Source: Ahrensia sp. (lineage in GTDB: Bacteria > Pseudomonadota > Alphaproteobacteria > Rhizobiales > Rhizobiaceae). From it: DNA of 64,000 nucleotides. The notes beneath the pieces were generated by a model that was given only the letters and a program-made list of their open reading frames with translations, did no database searches and had not been told where the DNA came from. Positions 61,767 to 64,000 of this stretch are shown here, piece after piece. The DNA lies in assembly GCA_002706335.1 (NCBI GenBank), contig PAKZ01000031.1, positions 1 through 64,000 on the forward strand, in the 5' to 3' direction. The translations under genes and the position numbers were made by a program. Position 1 is the stretch's first letter, and each line of letters starts with the position of its first letter.

Positions 61767-64000
61767 CGGCGGTGCGCCATTCCTGGGTGCGGGCAAGGTG
61801 GTCGTAATCGCCGGGCCCGCCATAATAGACCTTCTGCGGCATGCGCTGGGACTGGTAGCCATTCGATTCGCTACCGTAATAAACCAGCATTTTCTCCAAC
61901 TTTTGCCAGGCCTTGTCGCTGATCTCCACCGGGTCGGCATCGCCGTTCGCCTTGTCGCCCTTCAGGACGTTGCGCTCGGTAACCGCGCCTTTCGAACTCA
62001 CCTGAACATAGGCCATGCCGCCCGGTTTGGCCGCGCCGAATTCAACAAAGGCGCCGCGCGTCAGGAGCGCGCCTTCCAGCGGCAATTGCGGCGAGAGAAG
62101 AGCGCCCACCGATTTCGCTGTGGGTGGAGTGCCGGTCTTGAAGTCGATTATGTCGATGCTGTCGTCACTTTTCCGGCGGTCCATGCGGTCGGCACGGCCG
62201 GTCAGGGCGACCCCTGTCAGGCCGACGAGCGTCGGGTCGGCCTCGATTTCGGCCTCGCGCTGCGCGACATTGGCCGCCCGGTCCGCTTCCCATTGGACGA
62301 TCTCGGAAACGGCTGCCTCAATGCGCGGCCACCATGTAGCGCGGATGTCAGGCGGCAGGCCTTCTTCGTCGAACAGCCTGCGCGCTATCGCAAGCGTGGT
62401 CTCCAGTGCATCCGGCGCGAGCGGATCGACCTCCTCCGTGACTATATGCTCGAAGATTGCGTGGAACAGGGAGCCGCGTTCAGCGGCGCCGGGATCTCGC
62501 ACCAATTCCTCCACCGGCCGCAGGCGCAGCACTTTCTTCGCATAGATCGCATAAGGATCGCGAATCAGCGTCTCGACTTCAGTCACCGACAAGGACTTTG
62601 GACGAGCGGCGAGCGGAGGCGTCGGTTCAGGGCGCGGCGCGGGTCTCGTGGCGGTCCCCGCCTCCATGGCGCGGGCATAATCCAGATAGCGCTTGCCCTC
62701 GGCGAGAATGCGGGCGACCGATGTTTCGCCGGCAAAGGTTGTCACGCGCTGCAGCCAGCGGGAAGCGATGGCGGGTGCGCCCTCGGCCCGCTCCGAACGC
62801 GACAGGACGACCCGTTTCTGACCCATCGCCATCTGGAAGTCATGCGCGGCAAGGCCGATGCGACGCTCCGGCGGCTCAAGACCCAAACCGGCCTTCATGC
62901 CGCGGGTCAGGAACTGATCGTTCTGCGCCTGCGCCGGCCAGACACCCTCATTCAGACCGCCGAGGACCACAAGGTCAACAGTCTGCAGACGGGCTTCCAG
63001 CGTACCCATAATCGATATGCGCGGATGACCGCCCGCAGCAGGTTTCACCGCCGCATCGGCCATGAGGGCGCGCAGGGCTTGCGGCCAATCGGCGGGTTTC
63101 AGAAACAGAGGCACTTCGCCGGCGACGAGACCGGCAAGGAAATTGCGGAACAACACGCCCGGTTCACCGTCATAAAGCGCATCGTGAAAACCGTTTCCGT
63201 CCTTCGCCAACGATTCCAGCGTCTGCACCGTGGCCAAGACAAGGGTTTCGAGCGGAACTTCGTCGGCGCGCGCGGCCAGTTCACCGAGCGGCTGCAACGC
63301 CGCCGCGAACCTGTCGGCAAAAGCGGCGAGCCGGTCGAAATCATCATCCCCAAGCGGCCGCAAGGCGGGAGCGATGAACAGCTTTTCTTCTTCCGCGCGT
63401 TTCTTTTCGGCCTGACGCTGCCGAACCAGGGCCGCCAAAGACAGCGGACCAATACGACCCGTACCGCCGCGCAGGATAGCCATCTCGAACAGTGAAACGA
63501 TCTCTGCATGGTCCTCCAACGCGGCAGAGAGCGAGACCAGCGGATGTTTCGCCAGCGCCAGCAAGGTTGCGGGATCGCCGGGGCTGAAAACGACCTCCAT
63601 CGCCAGTTCGACCAGCCGACCCTGTCCCGTCGAGGAAAGCGGGATGCCTCCGGTGTCGTCGGCGGCAATCCCGTAGCGCTCCAGCTCGGCGGCGACGCGC
63701 CGGGCAAGCTCGCGATCCGGGGTGACCAGTGCGGCCATTGCGTCCGGTTCGCCGATCGCCTCGCGCAGGGCGGCGGCAATGGCGGCTGCTTCGAGATGCT
63801 CGTTCGGCGCGACGAGAAGCGCGACATTGTCGAAGGCCGATTCCGCAACGCCGGAGCGGGTTTCGGTCCAGCGGTCGGTGACAGTCGACGGACGCAGGCT
63901 TTCCGCAACCCATTTGCGACGGGCCGCCAACGGTTCCGGCTCCGCGTCACCCAACGGCTGGACCGCGTCGGGCGTGACGCCGATCCGGCCAGCCAGCTTT
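61747..64000 (-). CDS. addB: Double-strand break repair protein AddB (5' part outside the window)
   Basis: The C-terminal 750 or so residues of AddB; the frame is open to the edge, so the first part is missing. AddB resembles UvrD helicases but lacks a working motor and scans for Chi-like sequences. Visible parts: PDRELARRVAAELERYGIA, IDLVVLGGLNEGVWPAQAQND (helicase-like motif), the MGQKRVVLSRSERAEGAP region, and the C-terminal nuclease with GRADRMDRRKSDDSIDIIDFKTGTPP (catalytic Asp and Lys). Its stop overlaps addA, so both are translated together. Confidence 0.93.
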   Translation of the reverse strand, partial: KLAGRIGVTPDAVQPLGDAEPEPLAARRKWVAESLRPSTVTDRWTETRSGVAESAFDNVALLVAPNEHLEAAAIAAALREAIGEPDAMAALVTPDRELARRVAAELERYGIAADDTGGIPLSSTGQGRLVELAMEVVFSPGDPATLLALAKHPLVSLSAALEDHAEIVSLFEMAILRGGTGRIGPLSLAALVRQRQAEKKRAEEEKLFIAPALRPLGDDDFDRLAAFADRFAAALQPLGELAARADEVPLETLVLATVQTLESLAKDGNGFHDALYDGEPGVLFRNFLAGLVAGEVPLFLKPADWPQALRALMADAAVKPAAGGHPRISIMGTLEARLQTVDLVVLGGLNEGVWPAQAQNDQFLTRGMKAGLGLEPPERRIGLAAHDFQMAMGQKRVVLSRSERAEGAPAIASRWLQRVTTFAGETSVARILAEGKRYLDYARAMEAGTATRPAPRPEPTPPLAARPKSLSVTEVETLIRDPYAIYAKKVLRLRPVEELVRDPGAAERGSLFHAIFEHIVTEEVDPLAPDALETTLAIARRLFDEEGLPPDIRATWWPRIEAAVSEIVQWEADRAANVAQREAEIEADPTLVGLTGVALTGRADRMDRRKSDDSIDIIDFKTGTPPTAKSVGALLSPQLPLEGALLTRGAFVEFGAAKPGGMAYVQVSSKGAVTERNVLKGDKANGDADPVEISDKAWQKLEKMLVYYGSESNGYQSQRMPQKVYYGGPGDYDHLARTQEWRTADGEDDG

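Noticed and set aside
1-64000. CRISPR arrays, tRNA and rRNA genes
   Set aside because: No regularly spaced direct repeats were seen, and no cloverleaf or rRNA signature was recognised by eye. A covariance-model scan could still reveal a missed small RNA.

Overview
The window is chromosomal DNA of an alphaproteobacterium, most likely a member of the Hyphomicrobiales (Rhizobiales). This rests on gene order (comM, gshB, yraN-rsmI-hemW-rdgB, rph, hrcA-grpE; infC, rpmI-rplT, pheST; trpFBA-accD-folC, trxA, addAB), on dense GC-rich coding with many overlapping stop/start codons, and on a lineage trait: AccD lacks most of its zinc-ribbon cysteines. Genus and species cannot be read from the sequence.

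Region 1 (about 333-11859) is the accessory part. A comM (yifB) gene on the minus strand is split by a foreign element of about 10 kb. The two halves join in frame to an ordinary 510-residue ComM. The junctions share the dinucleotide AG. The reconstructed empty site and the reconstructed circular-element site are both imperfect palindromes centred exactly on that AG, as expected for a large serine integrase, and such an integrase (508 aa) is encoded inside. The left part carries a tight operon: a winged-helix-like protein, a Cys/His zinc-motif protein, and a 424-aa protein with palm-polymerase-like motifs. The middle holds small membrane, secreted and lipoprotein genes. The right part holds a small resolvase and an overlapping operon of a secreted DUF1353 protein, the integrase and an AbiJ/HEPN-like putative defence protein. 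I saw no relaxase, conjugation or virion gene. My reading is a small integrative element, possibly with an excised replicating stage, that switches comM off while integrated.

Region 2 (11989-26524) is housekeeping: glutathione synthase, outer-membrane barrel proteins, UPF0102 nuclease-like YraN, rRNA methyltransferase RsmI, HemW, RdgB, a VOC protein, RNase PH, a GT51-like protein lacking a catalytic glutamate, the heat-shock pair HrcA-GrpE, a PfkB sugar kinase, CysZ-like and YraQ-like membrane proteins, and endonuclease III.

Region 3 (26547-41640) is mixed: DUF2244, a ParDE toxin-antitoxin pair, an AraC-MGMT alkylation-repair protein, a winged-helix/hydrolase fusion, phosphoglycerate mutase, DapB, an MsbA-like ABC exporter, glucokinase with methylglyoxal synthase, MepA, a GT-C-like membrane protein with a neighbouring GtrA-like flippase, an HtpX-like protease, an oxidoreductase and DUF1304.

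Region 4 (41703-64000) is translation and central metabolism: pheST, rplT-rpmI, infC (ATT start), a hydrolase-BenE pair, DUF2852, an MFS transporter, a YgjP-type peptidase, trpF-trpB-(two small genes)-trpA-accD-folC, trxA, and addA-addB, the last running off the right edge. No tRNA, rRNA or CRISPR array was recognised.
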